Positions 11,040 through 23,099 of a stretch of 64,000 nt of DNA are shown here, piece after piece (position 1 is the first letter of the stretch; every line of letters begins with the position of its first letter). A program made the translations under genes and the position numbers. Location: contig JAKOGI010000529.1 of the NCBI GenBank assembly GCA_029747015.1, positions 224,501-288,500 of the forward strand, given 5' to 3'. Below the pieces are notes generated by a model. The model did no database searches. It worked only from the letters and a program-made list of their open reading frames with translations, and was not told where the DNA came from. This DNA is from Carnegiea gigantea. Taxonomy: Eukaryota; Streptophyta; Magnoliopsida; Caryophyllales; Cactaceae.

Positions 11040-13371
11040 TACAAGGTCGATTATCTGATATCTAAGACCTTAATCCTATCCCATCATAGTCTCCTATCCT
11101 GAGCCATGTCTTCCGTCAGTCCTACAACTTTCAAATCCTCTCTAATCACCTCATCCAAATGCTTCTTTGGTCGACCTCTCCCTTTTTTACCTACAGAGTT
11201 GTTAATCCTCTCACAGCTCCTCACTGGGGCGTCCACACTCCTTCTTTTCACATGGCCAAATCATTTAAGTCTTGTTTCTCTCATCTTATCTTCGATGGGG
11301 GCCACTTTAACCAAGTCTCTTATCACCTCATTCCTAATTTTGTCCAATCTCATATAACCACAAATCCACCTAATCATCCTCATCTCTGCGACCATCAACC
11401 TTCGAACCTGAGTCTTTTTTATTGGCCAACACTCTGAACCATACAGTATAGCATGTTTAACTACTGTACGGTAAATTTTGCCTTTTAGTTGTACCGGCAT
11501 CCTCTTATCATAGAGCACACCTGTGGCCTGCTTCCATTTTTGCCACCCCATTTTTAGGCGTTGGTTGATATCTTCGTCAATCTCACCATTCTGCTGAACG
11601 ATCGAGCCGAGGTATTTAAATTTCTCGACCTTTGGTATCGCCAACCCGTCAATGGTGACCTCTCCCCCCGCCTCTTCCCTTCCACTGAAACAGCAGTGCA
11701 GGTATTCAGTTTTTGATCTACTTTGAAACCTGTAGACTCCAATGCGTGTCTCCAACACTCTAACTTGGCATTAACTCCCTCTCTAGTCTCATTAATAAAA
11801 ACAATATCATCTGCAAATAACATACATCATGGTAACTTATCCTGAATCCCTTTTGTAAGCTCATCCATGATCAGAGTGAAACGGAAAGGGCTTAAAGCGG
11901 ACCCCTGGTGAAGGCCTATACCAACGCAGAAGTTATCGGTAACCCCTCCTGGCGTCCTAACTCTAGTTTTACCCCCCTCGTACATATCCTTAATAACTCG
12001 AATATATACCGGGGACACTCTTTTCTTTGCCAAGCATCTCCATGCCACTTCGCGCGGAACTCGGTCATAGGCTTTTTCCAAGTCGATGAACACCAAATGA
12101 AGGTCCACTTTTCTATCTCTGTACAATCCCATGAGCCTTCTAAGGAGGTAAATCGCCTTTGTGGTCGACCTGCCAGGCATAAAACCAAATTGGTTTTCTG
12201 AGATTGAAATATTCTTCCGCAACCTTCTCTCAATCGCCCTCTCCCATAATTTCATCGTGTGACTGAGCAACTTTATGCCTCTATAATTGTTACAGTTCGG
12301 AATATTCCCTTTGTTCTTGTATAGTGGGATGACTGTACTAAGCCTCCACTCTCTGGGCATCTTAGTCGTCCTAAGAATAACATTGAAAAGCTCTGATAGC
12401 CACCCTAAACCCTCTTCATCCAACCATTTCCACACTTCCACCGGTATTTGATCTGGTCTCTCTGCCTTCCCATTGGACATCTTGATTAGGGTCTCTTTAA
12501 TCTCGTCCTTACTGATCGGTTCACCCAATTGAGGGTCAGGATCCGTCTCCCTACTCTCTCGTTCCCTACTTCGGGAATCTTCCGTCACTTCACCGTTGAG
12601 GAGTTTGAGAAAGTATCTTTGCCATCTCTCTTTGATTACGGCATCCTCGGAGAGCAGTTTACCATTTTCATCTTTGATACACCTCACGACACCCAAATCC
12701 CTTGTTCTTCTTTCCCTAACCCTCGCCAGTTTAAAGACTTCCTTTTCATCTTCCTTGGTCTCCAATTTTCGATATAACTTATCAAAAGCCCTGCTCTTAG
12801 CTGCGGCAACAACTTTTTTAGCTACCTTTTTTGCTGCTTTATATCTACCTCTACTGATCTCTTTCTCCACATCTGATTCACTGTTCACGAAAGCCGCGTA
12901 AGCCTCCTTTTTCTCTTTGACTTTCTCCTTTACCTCCTCGTTCCACCACCAGGCTCCCTTCATTTTGTTACCACCTCTTCTATACGCACCTAGCATTTCC
13001 TTAGCTGACTTTCGAATACAATCTGCCATCGCCTCCCACATCTTATCTGCATCCTCTACCTGTCTCCAGGCTCCTTCTTCCGTGATCCTCTCTGATATTC
13101 TCATAGCATTCTCCTTCATGAGATTCCACCACTTAACTCTAGGGTCTCCAACACTTCTCTTCTTCCACTTTGAACATTTGAACTTCACGTCCAATACTAG
13201 CAACCTATATTGAGTTTCCAAATACTCACTAGGAATCACCTTACAATCCTTACAGAACCTCCGACTATCCGTCCTAGTGAGGAAATAATCAATTTGCGTC
13301 TTTCTGGAACCACCTTTAAAGGTCATCAAGTGGTCCTCCTTCTTCTTAAAAAGGGAGTTCACCACCAGCAA
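11040..13371 (-). pseudogene. LINE reverse transcriptase and C-terminal domain
   Basis: A 514-codon open stretch (13371-11827) carries the RT fingers/palm: [55 protein letters not shown] and [11 protein letters not shown]. It ends at a TGA that replaces the Trp before CMLFADDIV (the RT active site FADD, about 11815). Downstream, in other frames, are KYLGS (11610) and the RTE C-terminal part LYGSECWPI, MRMIRWICG and then a WFGHV-like block (to about 11040). Order and motifs match plant RTE. Two Trp-to-stop changes and at least two frameshifts make it inactive. Confidence 0.9.
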
Positions 13372-13975
13372 ATCATAAGCAACGACAAATTCCAGGACAG
13401 AAACCCCCCATTGTTTCTCTCCCCAAGGCCAAAACCTCCGTGGGCTGCCTCAAACCCGTCTGTGTCTACACTAATATGAGTATTAAAGTCTCCTCCTAAG
13501 AAAAGTTTTTTACTCCAGGGTACATCCTGAATGACCATGCCAGCTCCTCCCAAAATTGCTTCTTGATATCGTCCGACAGTCCTATTTGAGGTGCGTAAAC
13601 ACTAACCACATTTAGGATTTCGGATCCCACCACAACTTTAATAGCCATAATTCGATCACTCTTACGCTTCACTTCAACAACAAAGTCAATCAAATCCTTA
13701 CCAACCAGAATACCAACTCCATTCTTCGCCCTGTTTGACCCCGAGTACCACAGTTTGTACCCATCGACTACTCTACCTTTAGATCCCACCTACTTAGTCT
13801 CTTGAATATAGGCTATGCTAATCCTACGTCTATACAAGGATTTAACTAATTCTATAGACTTACCAGTAAGAGGCCCAATATTCCAAAACGCCAAGCGCAC
13901 CTTCCGGAAACCTGCCCCCCTCCCAACCCCAATTCCCCCTGGAGGGCTGGCTGGAACTACTACATTACTCGCCAC
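13359..13975 (-). pseudogene. LINE apurinic/apyrimidinic-type endonuclease domain
   Basis: On the minus strand from about 13975 the frame reads RLAFWNIGPLTGKS, AYIQETK, DGYKLWYSG, NGVGILV, VVSVYAPQ and FLGGDFNTH. These are the conserved blocks of the exonuclease-endonuclease-phosphatase domain of RTE LINEs (also annotated in plants as craniofacial development protein 2-like). The catalytic Glu (QETK) and the GDFN block remain. A TAG replaces the Trp codon just after QETK (about 13795) and a frameshift lies near 13500-13550. The first codon at 13975 is GTG, so the true start is undecided; an upstream ATG is not obvious. Confidence 0.88.
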
Positions 13976-14198
13976 TCGCTTAAGTAACCCACACCCACTC
14001 CCAACAAATAACTAAATATAAATATAAAGAAATATACCGTAACACTTAAATAAATAAATAAAGGAAATAGATAAATAAATATACGATAAATAAATATACG
14101 ATAGATAACACAACTAAAAATGCAAATAATAATAATATTAACAACAACTACCACAAATCTTAATAGCAGCGCCACAAATATAATAATGATACTAATAC

Positions 14199-14199
<1 letters not shown>

Positions 14200-14250
<51 letters not shown>
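14200..14250. repeat. (AAT)n microsatellite in the LINE 5' region
   Basis: About 17 AAT units, followed on the + strand by CAATTG. It lies upstream of the endonuclease reading frame on the minus strand. Confidence 0.92.
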
Positions 14251-15006
14251 CAATTGTCAGATTGCCAAGAATAAGGATTCCAGGGAAAAATAAATGAAAG
14301 AGAAGGCAAGAGGAGATTGAAAGATGACAGCGACCCAAACCTGGCAACGGCACTTTGCACCAAAAAGGAAACTTCTCAGCTACCTTACCTCACCTTCACA
14401 CCCAGGCTCTCGATCAGACCACCTAACGGTCATTTGCTGCCAGGCTAGCTATTCTCCACCCCGACCTTAACTACTGATACCGTCGATGAGAGGCAAAGGA
14501 AGGACCTGAACAGAGAGATGCTGAGAATTACCACAACCGGTAAGTCCTGAGCAGTGCGTGGTGACTGATATCAGATGGAGTGAAAGATGACTGCTACAAA
14601 ACTGCCTTCTTTGAGACTCAAGTGAGAGCAGAGAAAGAGAGGTGACGGTCTTCAATCGCGTAATTGAGATGGTTTTGGACGAATTCACACTGTTTCCACT
14701 TGATTGGTCCTCCTTGTTTTCTTTCGCGCCTCAGTTCTGCGTCATCCCTATTCCTCCATGTCTGGTTCTTCATTAGGGAACAAGGGCAGTAGGAGATATA
14801 AAGGGAAACACCAAAACTGAAATCTTCTATCGAAAATAGAGCACCAATCCAAAACCACAAACCCAGATGAAAAAACAAGCCAATCCCAGAAAAGTCAGTG
14901 ACTTCTCAAGCACCAAAAGCCAGTGCTCCAAGCCCTAGCAGTCGATTCTCTGGTCTCTCTTGAATTTGTCTTGTAGAGCTAGAAACAGAGTAGACCCCTG
15001 GAAGAG

Positions 15007-15025
15007 AGAGAGAGAGAGAGAGAGC
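15007..15025. repeat. (GA)n microsatellite
   Basis: A short GA run in the presumed LINE 5' region, 61 bp before the target duplication. Confidence 0.85.
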
Positions 15026-15109
15026 TAACAAGCAGATCCAAATAGTTACATATTAAAATTAGAAATTAATAGTGAATGATCCTACTGTATGTTGAAAACC
15101 TTAAACCTA

Positions 15110-16020
15110 ATATTAGTGAGCCAGCGTACATCGCCAATGAGCAGTAAACATGAATATATGATTCTGTCCACAAACTCACAATAAACACGTTTACATTGAT
15201 TTTGATCAATACATGCAAAACACTTTTACCTTGACTCTTCCAATTTTGCTGTATAGTGAGTTGTACCTTATATTATAGTAAGTCATGTCTTCACTTTGGT
15301 GAGCTGTAAATTATATGCTAGTTTCTGTTAACATATACATGCTATAGTGAGTTGTGCCTTATAATATAGTGAGCTATGGATTGAATTTAGTGAGCCATGA
15401 CAAAAATCTAGTGAGCTGTAAATTATATTCTAGTGACTGTGAACATTTGCATACTACAGTGAGTTATGCCTTATGTTATAGTGAGCTATGGCTTGAATTT
15501 AGTGAGCCATGACAAAAATGTAGTGAGCTGTGAATTATATTCTAGTGGCTGTCAATATATACATGCTACAGTGAGTTGTGCCTTATGTTATAGTGAGCTA
15601 TGGCTTGAATTTAGGGAGCCATGACAACAATGTAGTCAGTTGTGAATTACATTCTAGTGGCTGTCAACATATGCATGCTATAGTGAGTTGTGCCTTATGT
15701 TATAGTGAGCTATGGCTTGAATTTAGTGAGCCATGACAAAAATGTACTGAGCTGTGAATTATATGCTAGTTCCTGTCAACATATGCATGCTATAATGAGT
15801 TGTGTCTTATTTTATAGTAAGCTGTACTTTACATCCTAGTGTGCCATACCTTAAATTTAGAAAGTGCTACCATACATTCAAGTGTACAGTCTAGAACTCT
15901 AATCTCTTTTCATATACTACTTCACATATATAGTGAGCTATATCTTATATTATAGTGAGCCATGATATCTTTGTAGTGAGCTGTACTTTTTATTCTATTG
16001 TGCTATCACATTTCTTGTAA
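15110..16020 (+). repeat. 21-bp phased repeat array 1 (intron 1 of the Ulp1-like gene)
   Basis: The array starts right after the LINE target duplication. Conserved core (A/G)GTGAGC or GTGAGT recurs every 21-22 bp with 15-16 variable bases between. In this array the spacers are also repeated, giving a 112-bp higher-order unit (15252-15850). The array is non-coding and lies in the intron between exon 1 and the exon at about 16055. Confidence 0.88.
15252..15850 (+). repeat. 112-bp higher-order tandem repeat built of 21-bp units
   Basis: The landmark TAYAGTGAGTTRTGCCTT (last copy: TATAATGAGTTGTGTCTT) occurs at 15343, 15455, 15567, 15679 and 15791, exactly 112 bp apart. A partial first unit (91 bp) starts at 15252. 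Each unit contains five GTGAGC/GTGGC cores. Confidence 0.88.
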
Positions 16021-16339
16021 TATTAACATTATATGTAATACTACTTGATAGATCAAAGATAGAAGGGTCACGCACAAACCCTCAAGAGATGATTATGCAA
16101 GTTGTCAGAGACATCTCTTCTGATCAAGTAAACTTTAGGTAATTACCACTTCAAATATATCCAAAATACATACAGTATAGTCCACTGCACTAACATTGTC
16201 TTTTTCTTTTTTATTGAAGCCCAAAGGATCAAAATAAAACAAATGAAACAAATAAAGGAATGCAAGAGGATATTACTCATAATTCAAGCCAAGGTATGTC
16301 TACATTATGTAAGTTTGTATGTAATCATCTGAATTCCAT

Positions 16340-16731
16340 ATGTAGTGAGTAGGGGAAATTGTATTCAAAGGACTTGTAAATTATATTCTAGGTTAATTCC
16401 TATCTATTACTGAGCCATAACATACGCTTTGGTAAGCCATTACAAATGTCTAGTCAGTAATATCTACAATTATATTTTGGTGTACACCATGTACAGTTAA
16501 ACATTCCAATACCATTTGGGGTAATAGTTCCTATATCTAGTGAGTTTATAATCTCATATTTTAAACACCTAGTAAAACTATACGTCTACAATTATATTTA
16601 GTGAGCTGAACTGCATTTGTAGTGAGCAAACAACTATGTTTACTGAGCTGAACTGCAATTGTAGTGAGCAGACAACTATGTTTAGTGAGCTGACCTATAA
16701 TTCTAGTGAGTAGACAATTTGTTTTAGTGAG

Positions 16732-16735
<4 letters not shown>
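16340..16735 (+). repeat. 21-bp phased repeat array 2
   Basis: Degenerate cores from 16344. From about 16608 it is regular: GTGAGC plus 15 bases, alternating two spacer types (TGAACTGCATTTGTA-like and ACAACTATGTTTA-like). It runs into the (AT)n tract at 16736 and precedes the large exon at about 16860. Confidence 0.85.

Positions 16736-16801
<66 letters not shown>
16736..16801. repeat. (AT)n microsatellite
   Basis: About 32 AT units at the end of repeat array 2, just before an exon of the Ulp1-like gene. Confidence 0.93.
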
Positions 16802-16804
<3 letters not shown>

Positions 16805-18399
16805 TTAAACATTGCACATTTATTTAGTTATACATTTTATTCACTTCTACACAGTACCATGTATAGCTGTATAAGAAGCAACCAAGGGAGCTCAACCAAA
16901 GGATCAAGAAAACCTGTAAACACCAAGGGACAAAACATCTGAAGGGAAAACCAGCTCAACAAGTACTATTGCAACTAAAAGAAGGGTGAAACAAGAACCT
17001 AGAAAGAACATAAATATTTACAGCAATCCAATTAGTTCAGAAGATGAACAACTTCAAACTCCCACAACAGGGGAGAAACAAAAGGTGGTGCTAGAAAAAC
17101 AAACTATGCATGCTGTGCAAGAATCACAGCCTACTCAACAAGGAGAGGGAGAACAAGAGCAATAAAAAAACAAGAGAACCACCTCAACACCACACTCCAA
17201 CAGCAAGGTAAAAATAAAAGGTAGTGCTGAAAAAAAGGAAAAAGGAGCCAAAGAAGACTAATGCACATCAGAAAATTGACAACACAGAACAACTAAGGGG
17301 GGAAAGAAGAACACACAGCAGAAACTCCCCCAATATTTCCAAAAATGCTGCCCAAGAAAAATTCGAAAAAATAATCACCGACATTCATCAACAACCTTCA
17401 GAGAAAACAGATGATACTGTAGAGGATACCACTTACAAAATGCCTCCCCTTGGGCATGATGATGAATCTAACTCTGATGATGAAGTGTTGGTGAAAAGAA
17501 TCAAGAAGATAAAACAAGCAACAAAATTCAGACCAAAGCAAATGCAAGTGAGGTCAAAAAAGTCTGTTACGACACAAGCTGAGAAGGAGAAGCAGATTGT
17601 CCAAAAGAGTCCTCAAACTCCTGTAAAGAGTGGATAACTCTTAGTTTTCAAACATGAAAAAGAACATAAATTCCTGAAACAGCACACAAGTGCTATCGTC
17701 TGTGTTAAAGACCCCAAGTCTATGTAATCTGTGCCAAAGCCTATAGAGGTAGACACAAAACCCAAAAATATCTTTCAAACAAGAATATCACCATCAGGGT
17801 TTGTTACCATGATTGATAATTTTAATGAGGCATAAAGAGAAGCAATACGAGATATAGGGTTTGGAGGATTCCTCCATTTACAAGTCAACAAATTGCCAGG
17901 GGATTTATGCAAATGGCTTGTAGACAGATTTGACCCATACTCAGTCACCTTGTACATATCACTTAAAAAAAAGGATTGAGATTACATCAATGGATGTGCA
18001 TCTCACATTGGCATTCCCCATTGGTGGAAGGAAGGTTGAGGAGTTTTATGGCAAACAGTCAAAAGATGCCAAATACAATAAAGTCCTTGATGCATGGAGA
18101 AAAGACTTGAATTTGCAAGATGGGACCCCTAAGCTAAGCCAAATACCATAATGTATACTGAGCCAGACTGATGCAAGGGAAAGTTTTAAGAGAAACTTTT
18201 GCTGTACATGGTCTCCTGCTTTTTTAATGGTTCAAAGAATGTACATTGCGCACCCTATTTTGCCAAGAATGTTGCTAATGTTAAAGATATAGCAACGATT
18301 GATTGGTGTCAATACATCATTGACAGATTGTGTGAAAAGAGGGCTTCAAACTTTGATGGCCCTGTTTTCTTCTTGATGGTAAGTTCCTTCTACTCAATC

Positions 18400-19025
18400 A
18401 GACTATCATGTTTTTAGTGACCAGAAAGTTAAATTCAGTAAGCTGAACATATACACTTAGTGAACAAAACAACATTTTCGGTGAGCTTAACATATATCAT
18501 GGTAAGCAGACCATTTACTTTGGTGAGCGAAACACACATTTTAATGAGCAGAATGTGTATTTTAGTGAGCACAACAAAGCTTTTGGTGAGCTATGGAGAA
18601 CTTGGTCATATGTGAGAATTGTCTATTACATTGATCTATAATGACCATTTTAGTGAGCATATATCATGTGCCCCACATACATATAGGAATTATTGTTACA
18701 CAATATTACTTCATGTTAGTGGGCTACTATATATTTTACTGAGCAGAGTAAACTGTTTAGCAAGCAGAGCACTATTATTAGTGAGCAGACTATATAACAT
18801 GGTGAGCAGACCATATCTTTTAGTGAGCAAAGTTTAGCTTTGGTGAGCTATAAATGACTTGTTCATAGAAGACAATTGTCTATTATATTAATCTCTATTA
18901 ACAAATTTAGTGAGCAGAATAAGAATTATTCTTAGACAACATTACTTTATGTCAGTGAGCTAGTATACATTTTTGGTGAGCAGGGACTATATTTTAGTGA
19001 GCATAGTTTCATTTTGGTGAGCTAT
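18400..19025 (+). repeat. 21-bp phased repeat array 3
   Basis: About 30 cores (GTGAGC, ATGAGC, GTAAGC) spaced 21 bp, for example an exact run from 18480 to 18590. It fills the interval between the exon ending FFLM (about 18380) and the exon starting at about 19055. Confidence 0.88.
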
Positions 19026-19380
19026 ATAGAACTGATTACAATAAACATTTTTTTTGCAAATGCTATATCTTGACAGAGTTCTCTTAAAAAGAAGGGCTGT
19101 TGAGAGGCAATTCCCAACAATCAAAGGCTGGACAATAGAAAGGCTGAAGGAAAGAGTCAAAGAAGAGAGAAGGACTAATCGAGTTGGTGCAAAAGAAGTG
19201 CCAAAAGGCTTTGGAAAGGGCAGAGCAGAGCCTCCAACACAAATAACCAAGGAAGTGCTTGTTGAACCACAACCACAAAAGGAACCTCAACCACAAAAGG
19301 AAGAACATCCAAAGATGTTTTCAGAGTTAGAGGTATCATTTATTTCATTTATAACAATTAGGCAGAATGAAAGAACTTAA

Positions 19381-20240
19381 ACAAACATCTATCTAACATC
19401 TTATAATACTTGAATGATGTCTACATTACAGAAGATATGGAAGAAGTGACAAAAGTAACGAAGGCTTTAGCAAGTGCATTCAAGAGGTACAGAACATTCA
19501 TGGACTACTTGTCAAAAAGCTACTAAAATAATGAAGTACTCAAGAAAATAAGAGATAAGGCAATAAGCATGTTCTCTTCATACTGTGAGGCTCAAATCTC
19601 AAAATCCCCACCGATGACACAAAGAGAAAAAGGGGATGAAAGTCCTGAGATACCACCATTCAATCAAGATGATGAATGGTGGAACAGAGTTGTAGTACTT
19701 GAGGCTATAATTGAATTACAGAATGCTTTTATAAGACAATAAAAGACTAGTAGCACCACCAGTAAAAGTTCTACATCAAGGCAAGGGGGCAATGAAATGC
19801 CCAGTTTTAAGTTGATTGATGATAGCCAAAGCCCAGTTCCTGTAACACTAGCAGCACCAGCACCACTTCACACACCACCTTCCTCCCCCCTATAAAAATA
19901 GATCAGACACCACCACCATCCATACCTGTAGAGACACGTTAGACACCACCACCTTCCCTCCTACATAGACAAATCAGACACCACCACCCTTCCCCTCCCC
20001 AAAAACCACTTCAGACACCCCCCACATAGACACTACAGACACCACCACCCTTCCCACCACAACACCCATCACAAACTCTTGAGACACAACCACCACATGA
20101 ATCATCTCAAATAACAACACCACCAATAATTCCAGAATAAACAGAGTAGCTAAAAAGGCAGAAAATAACTGAAGGAGAGCAAATATCTCCTGGTAAAGAA
20201 GATGGGAAAAAGAAAACAACAAATAAAGCTGGTAAGGATT
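19381..20240 (+). pseudogene. low-complexity Pro/His/Thr-rich exon region of the Ulp1-like gene
   Basis: From about 19430 the + strand has exon-like sequence (EDMEEVTKVTKALASAFKR in one frame). From about 19850 to 20110 there is a CACCACC / CAGACACC-rich stretch that encodes a Pro/Thr-rich linker with stops in every frame. It corresponds in position to the variable linker between the N-terminal part and the C48 core. This is an inference from position and composition. Confidence 0.45.
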
Positions 20241-20244
20241 TTCA

Positions 20245-20670
20245 TTAAGCAAACTGTACTGTCAGTGAGCAGGCTCTTACTTTCAGTGAGCAGAACATAC
20301 TTTTTAGTGAGTTATGTGCAACTTGTTGGTAAAATGACAATTTTATGTTGTAGTGAACTTGTGAGCACACATCACTTTTAGATGGCTCTAGCAACAAGTA
20401 AAAAGGACCTTGTTGGTATTGAATATTTGTTTTTTTAAAAGTTAGCTGGTGTGTATTGTCAGTGAGCAGAAGTTATATTTTAATGAGCAGAAAGTATAAC
20501 TTGGTGAGCAGAACATATATGTTAGTGAACAGGACGCATGTGTGAGTGAAAAGAACATATATGTTAGTGAGCAGAACATATACTTTAGTGAGTGGTGAGC
20601 AACGATCTCTACTTAGTGAGCACAACAAACATTTTAGAGAGCATAATATCTATGTTAGTGAGCACTTACA
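20245..20670 (+). repeat. 21-bp phased repeat array 4
   Basis: Cores at 21-bp steps, most regular from 20460 to 20600 (six consecutive 15-base spacers). The spacer AGAACATATATGTTA is used twice. It lies between two exon-like stretches of the Ulp1-like gene. Confidence 0.87.
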
Positions 20671-21594
20671 CATGTTATGTATACAGAAGAAGAGCACGAC
20701 AAGAAGGAAAGACATCAACTGAGGAGAGAGAAAGGGCCAATGATAGAGCCCTTCTGCTGTCCTTTTGTGCAGAGAATAGCAAAGATTACAAGGGAATTTG
20801 TCAACCCAGGAAAAGATCATTACCGAATATGTGTTCCATCTATCACAGGACTTTGATTCAAAGTAAGCACAAAACTACTAGACATAAAACACTTACAAAT
20901 ACTTAAATTATGATGAATATATACTTATATTTTTTTTCCTTTTCTTACTAAATCACTGAAGAATTGTTTGATTTCAAAACACAAGTTGCACATTGGTATC
21001 ACATGTCAACCACGCATGCATGAGAATATATTGATGCACATGTGATCAATGTCTGGGTTGTTATTCTCAACAACTTGGAGAGAAAAAGAAGTGAAGGATC
21101 TCCAAGAAGATTTTTTGCACCAGTTGATGCAATGGTAAATATATACTTATTTTTTTTCACAAATACAAATAATCAAACACCTAATGATATTGCTGTAAAA
21201 ATGCAGTCAAACTTGGACCCCTCGATAAATACAGGTAAAATCACAGGAGGTAAGGTACATTGATTTTGAAACAATTATTCAGAAAGAATTCTAGAGATGT
21301 GACAAATGGATATTAGAAAAACTATTGCCGCTGGTAAGCATTAATCTAATACATTTTAATTGTATATTAAAATACCACATTATATAATATCAATCATTTT
21401 TCAATTTGAAGGTGTTCTACCCAGTATGTCATAAGAAGCACTTCTTCATCTTCTACTTTGATTTAAAGGAGGAAAGGCTTGACATCATGGAGAACATGCA
21501 TATAACTACTCCATATAAAACAACATACGTAGAAACGCATCTATTAGTGTTATGTTCAAATGCTCATTGATTCATTTACTTTACAATAAATCAA

Positions 21595-21850
21595 CACACA
21601 TATCTGGTGAGCTGACAAATTTGGTGAGATAACGCATATTCTTAGTGAGCTAATACATAATCTTAGTGAACTAACACACGTATTTGGTGAGCTAAAAGAT
21701 ATATGTAGTGAGCTAAGACATATATGTAGTGAGCTAAGAAACATATGTAGTGAGCTAAGACACGTATGTAGTATGTTGAGCTAACACATATTCTTAGTGA
21801 GCTAACACATATATTTGGTGAGCTATTACCCAATTCCAGTGAGCTGAACA
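21595..21850 (+). repeat. 21-bp phased repeat array 5
   Basis: About twelve cores GTGAGC at 21-bp steps with TAA(G/C)ACATATATGTA-like spacers. It sits exactly between the exon with the catalytic His/Asp and the exon with the catalytic Cys. Because 21 is a multiple of three, minus-strand frames stay open here and show 7-residue repeats; these are not genes. Confidence 0.9.
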
Positions 21851-22351
21851 AAGTTATTTATTGTACACAGGCAAGAGCTTTTAGGAGATTTCTTCAAGAG
21901 AGTGTTGGCCACCCCAAACATGAAATTGTGAAGAAGATGAAACCAGTGCGAATGAGAATGCTATGGAGAGTAATAGATAACGTCACGCACTGTGGAATTT
22001 TTTGCATAAGGCATATGGAGTCTTACTTTAGCCAAGCAGATAAATGGGATTGTGGTTTCAAGAAAAATGAACTAAGTCTACCAAAAATATTTTCTCTACA
22101 AAAATTTCTTCAAATAAATACAACACCTATTAATGGTTTGTTTCCTTTTTTTTTATGTTTTGTTTGCAGAACAAAAATCTGCTTGATGTAATGTGAGCAT
22201 GGTACTGCTATGAAATCATCAACAATGAAGGAAATATATACAGGAATAGAGTGAACAGGCTCGCAGAGGATTTCCATGACAAACAACAAGCAGAATTGAA
22301 TGCAAAATCAGGTCAACCTCAAGTGCCAACAGCATGACTAATCAACCTTGC

Positions 22352-22430
22352 TTTAAGTTAGACTAATTTTAGGAACTTATGTACCCAATAGTCTAATTTT
22401 AAGTTAGACTAATTTTAAGTTAGACTATTA
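22352..22430 (+). repeat. short tandem repeat between the convergent MULE genes
   Basis: TAAGTTAGACTAATTTTA occurs at 22352, 22398 and 22415 (last copy partial), just after the Ulp1-like stop codon. It could be part of the 3' untranslated region or polyadenylation region. Confidence 0.7.
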
Positions 22431-22499
22431 ACATGCTTACCTTTAATCGTGGTGAAGTACTAATAAATAGCATTTAGCATTGGATATTTTACATCGATT

Positions 22500-22790
22500 A
22501 CTATGCTCAATTCTAGTGAGCTAGAAGACAAAACCAGTGAACTTACAGCTAAACCCAGTGAGCTATATCTTTTACTATGCTTAATTCTATAAATGAATGC
22601 CAAATCAAACTAGAATGATATATTTTTTTTTTATAATGTTAAGTCAAATATTAAAGTGTTCAACATGTCATTGTCATAGAATGCTATACTTCTATAATGT
22701 TAAGTCATCAAACATATGATAATCGTTTTGTAGAAAATAGTGAGCTAACAGATGAAACTAGTGAGTTATGAATCTTTAGCAGTGAGCAAC
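22500..22790 (+). repeat. 21-bp phased repeat, sparse array 6 (between the two MULE genes)
   Basis: Scattered GTGAGC/GTGAAC cores, two or three in a row at 21 bp (for example 22515-22565), with gaps of unrelated AT-rich DNA. This is the only stretch that lies between genes rather than inside one. Confidence 0.7.
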
Positions 22791-23099
22791 ATATTATAAG
22801 TGTCAAAAGTATTCACCCTATTATAAATTTCAAAATTATTCAACATCATTTACTTAATTTTCAAATAAAAAAACAATTCTCAATCACAAAAACATAAAAA
22901 CATCATAATGAATAAAAATACAAGTTTGAGATGTATTAATCAACATACAAATTTACATTTGAAGATTTGTTCAAAAAAAAATATTGAATAGTCCAGATGG
23001 AAAAAATTCATTAATGGTAGAAGCCAATGCCCTCTCTTACCATAGCTAAATTTCATGCTTGATTCCCACGAAACCTGTCTCACAGAATAAAAAAGCATA

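Larger units (their letters stand above)
10660..15086 (-). mobile_element. RTE-clade LINE (non-LTR retrotransposon), nearly full length
   Basis: It is bounded by a 13-bp target duplication GTATGTTGAAAAC at 10647-10659 and 15087-15099, so the insertion is 4,427 bp. On the minus strand the order is 5' region (15086 to about 13980, with (GA)n and (ATT)n tracts), AP-type endonuclease, reverse transcriptase, then a 3' tail. The tail ends in TTG-rich repeats (10660-10677) preceded by the conserved CCCCAGACCCCGCG-type 3' sequence (about 10690-10720), usual in plant RTE elements. The coding region is broken by stops and frameshifts. It landed at the first splice donor of the Ulp1-like gene. Confidence 0.9.
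10574..22337 (+). pseudogene. Ulp1/C48 SUMO-protease-like gene of the MULE, multi-exon, decayed
   Basis: Exon 1 starts ATG at 10574 (METHHSSAAKKRSASDE), preceded by a 3' splice site (TTTGCAG), has an in-frame TAA at about 10625 and ends at the donor AAAAG/GTATGT (10646). Later exon-like stretches lie at about 16055-16140, 16218-16293, 16860-17640, 17775-18380, 19055-19330, 20690-20860, 20960-21135, 21410-21550, 21870-22135 and 22170-22337. Middle exons resemble plant Ulp1-MULE proteins (FFNGSKNVHC, DWCQYIIDRL, FDGPVFFLM, QFPTIKGWT). The C48 core is visible: His in KKHFFIFYFD (codon 21439), Asp in RLDIMEN (21481) and the Cys of HCGIFCIRHMESY (21991). The residue before Cys is His instead of the usual Asp. 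Several in-frame stops (10625, about 22193) and a LINE in intron 1 indicate a dead copy. A role in desumoylation is family knowledge, not shown here. Confidence 0.75.

Noticed and set aside
12529..13479. Several + strand frames opposite the LINE
   Set aside because: Shadows of the minus-strand reverse transcriptase and endonuclease.
15110..16020. CRISPR-like array (constant short core with variable spacers)
   Set aside because: The core is only 6 bp, spacers drift gradually from one another, and the context is a plant transposon intron.
21556..21851. Minus-strand frames with 7-residue repeats (SSLRICV-like, LAHYIYV-like)
   Set aside because: 21 bp equals seven codons, so frames stay open across the DNA repeat; the array is intronic and no start or domain supports a protein.
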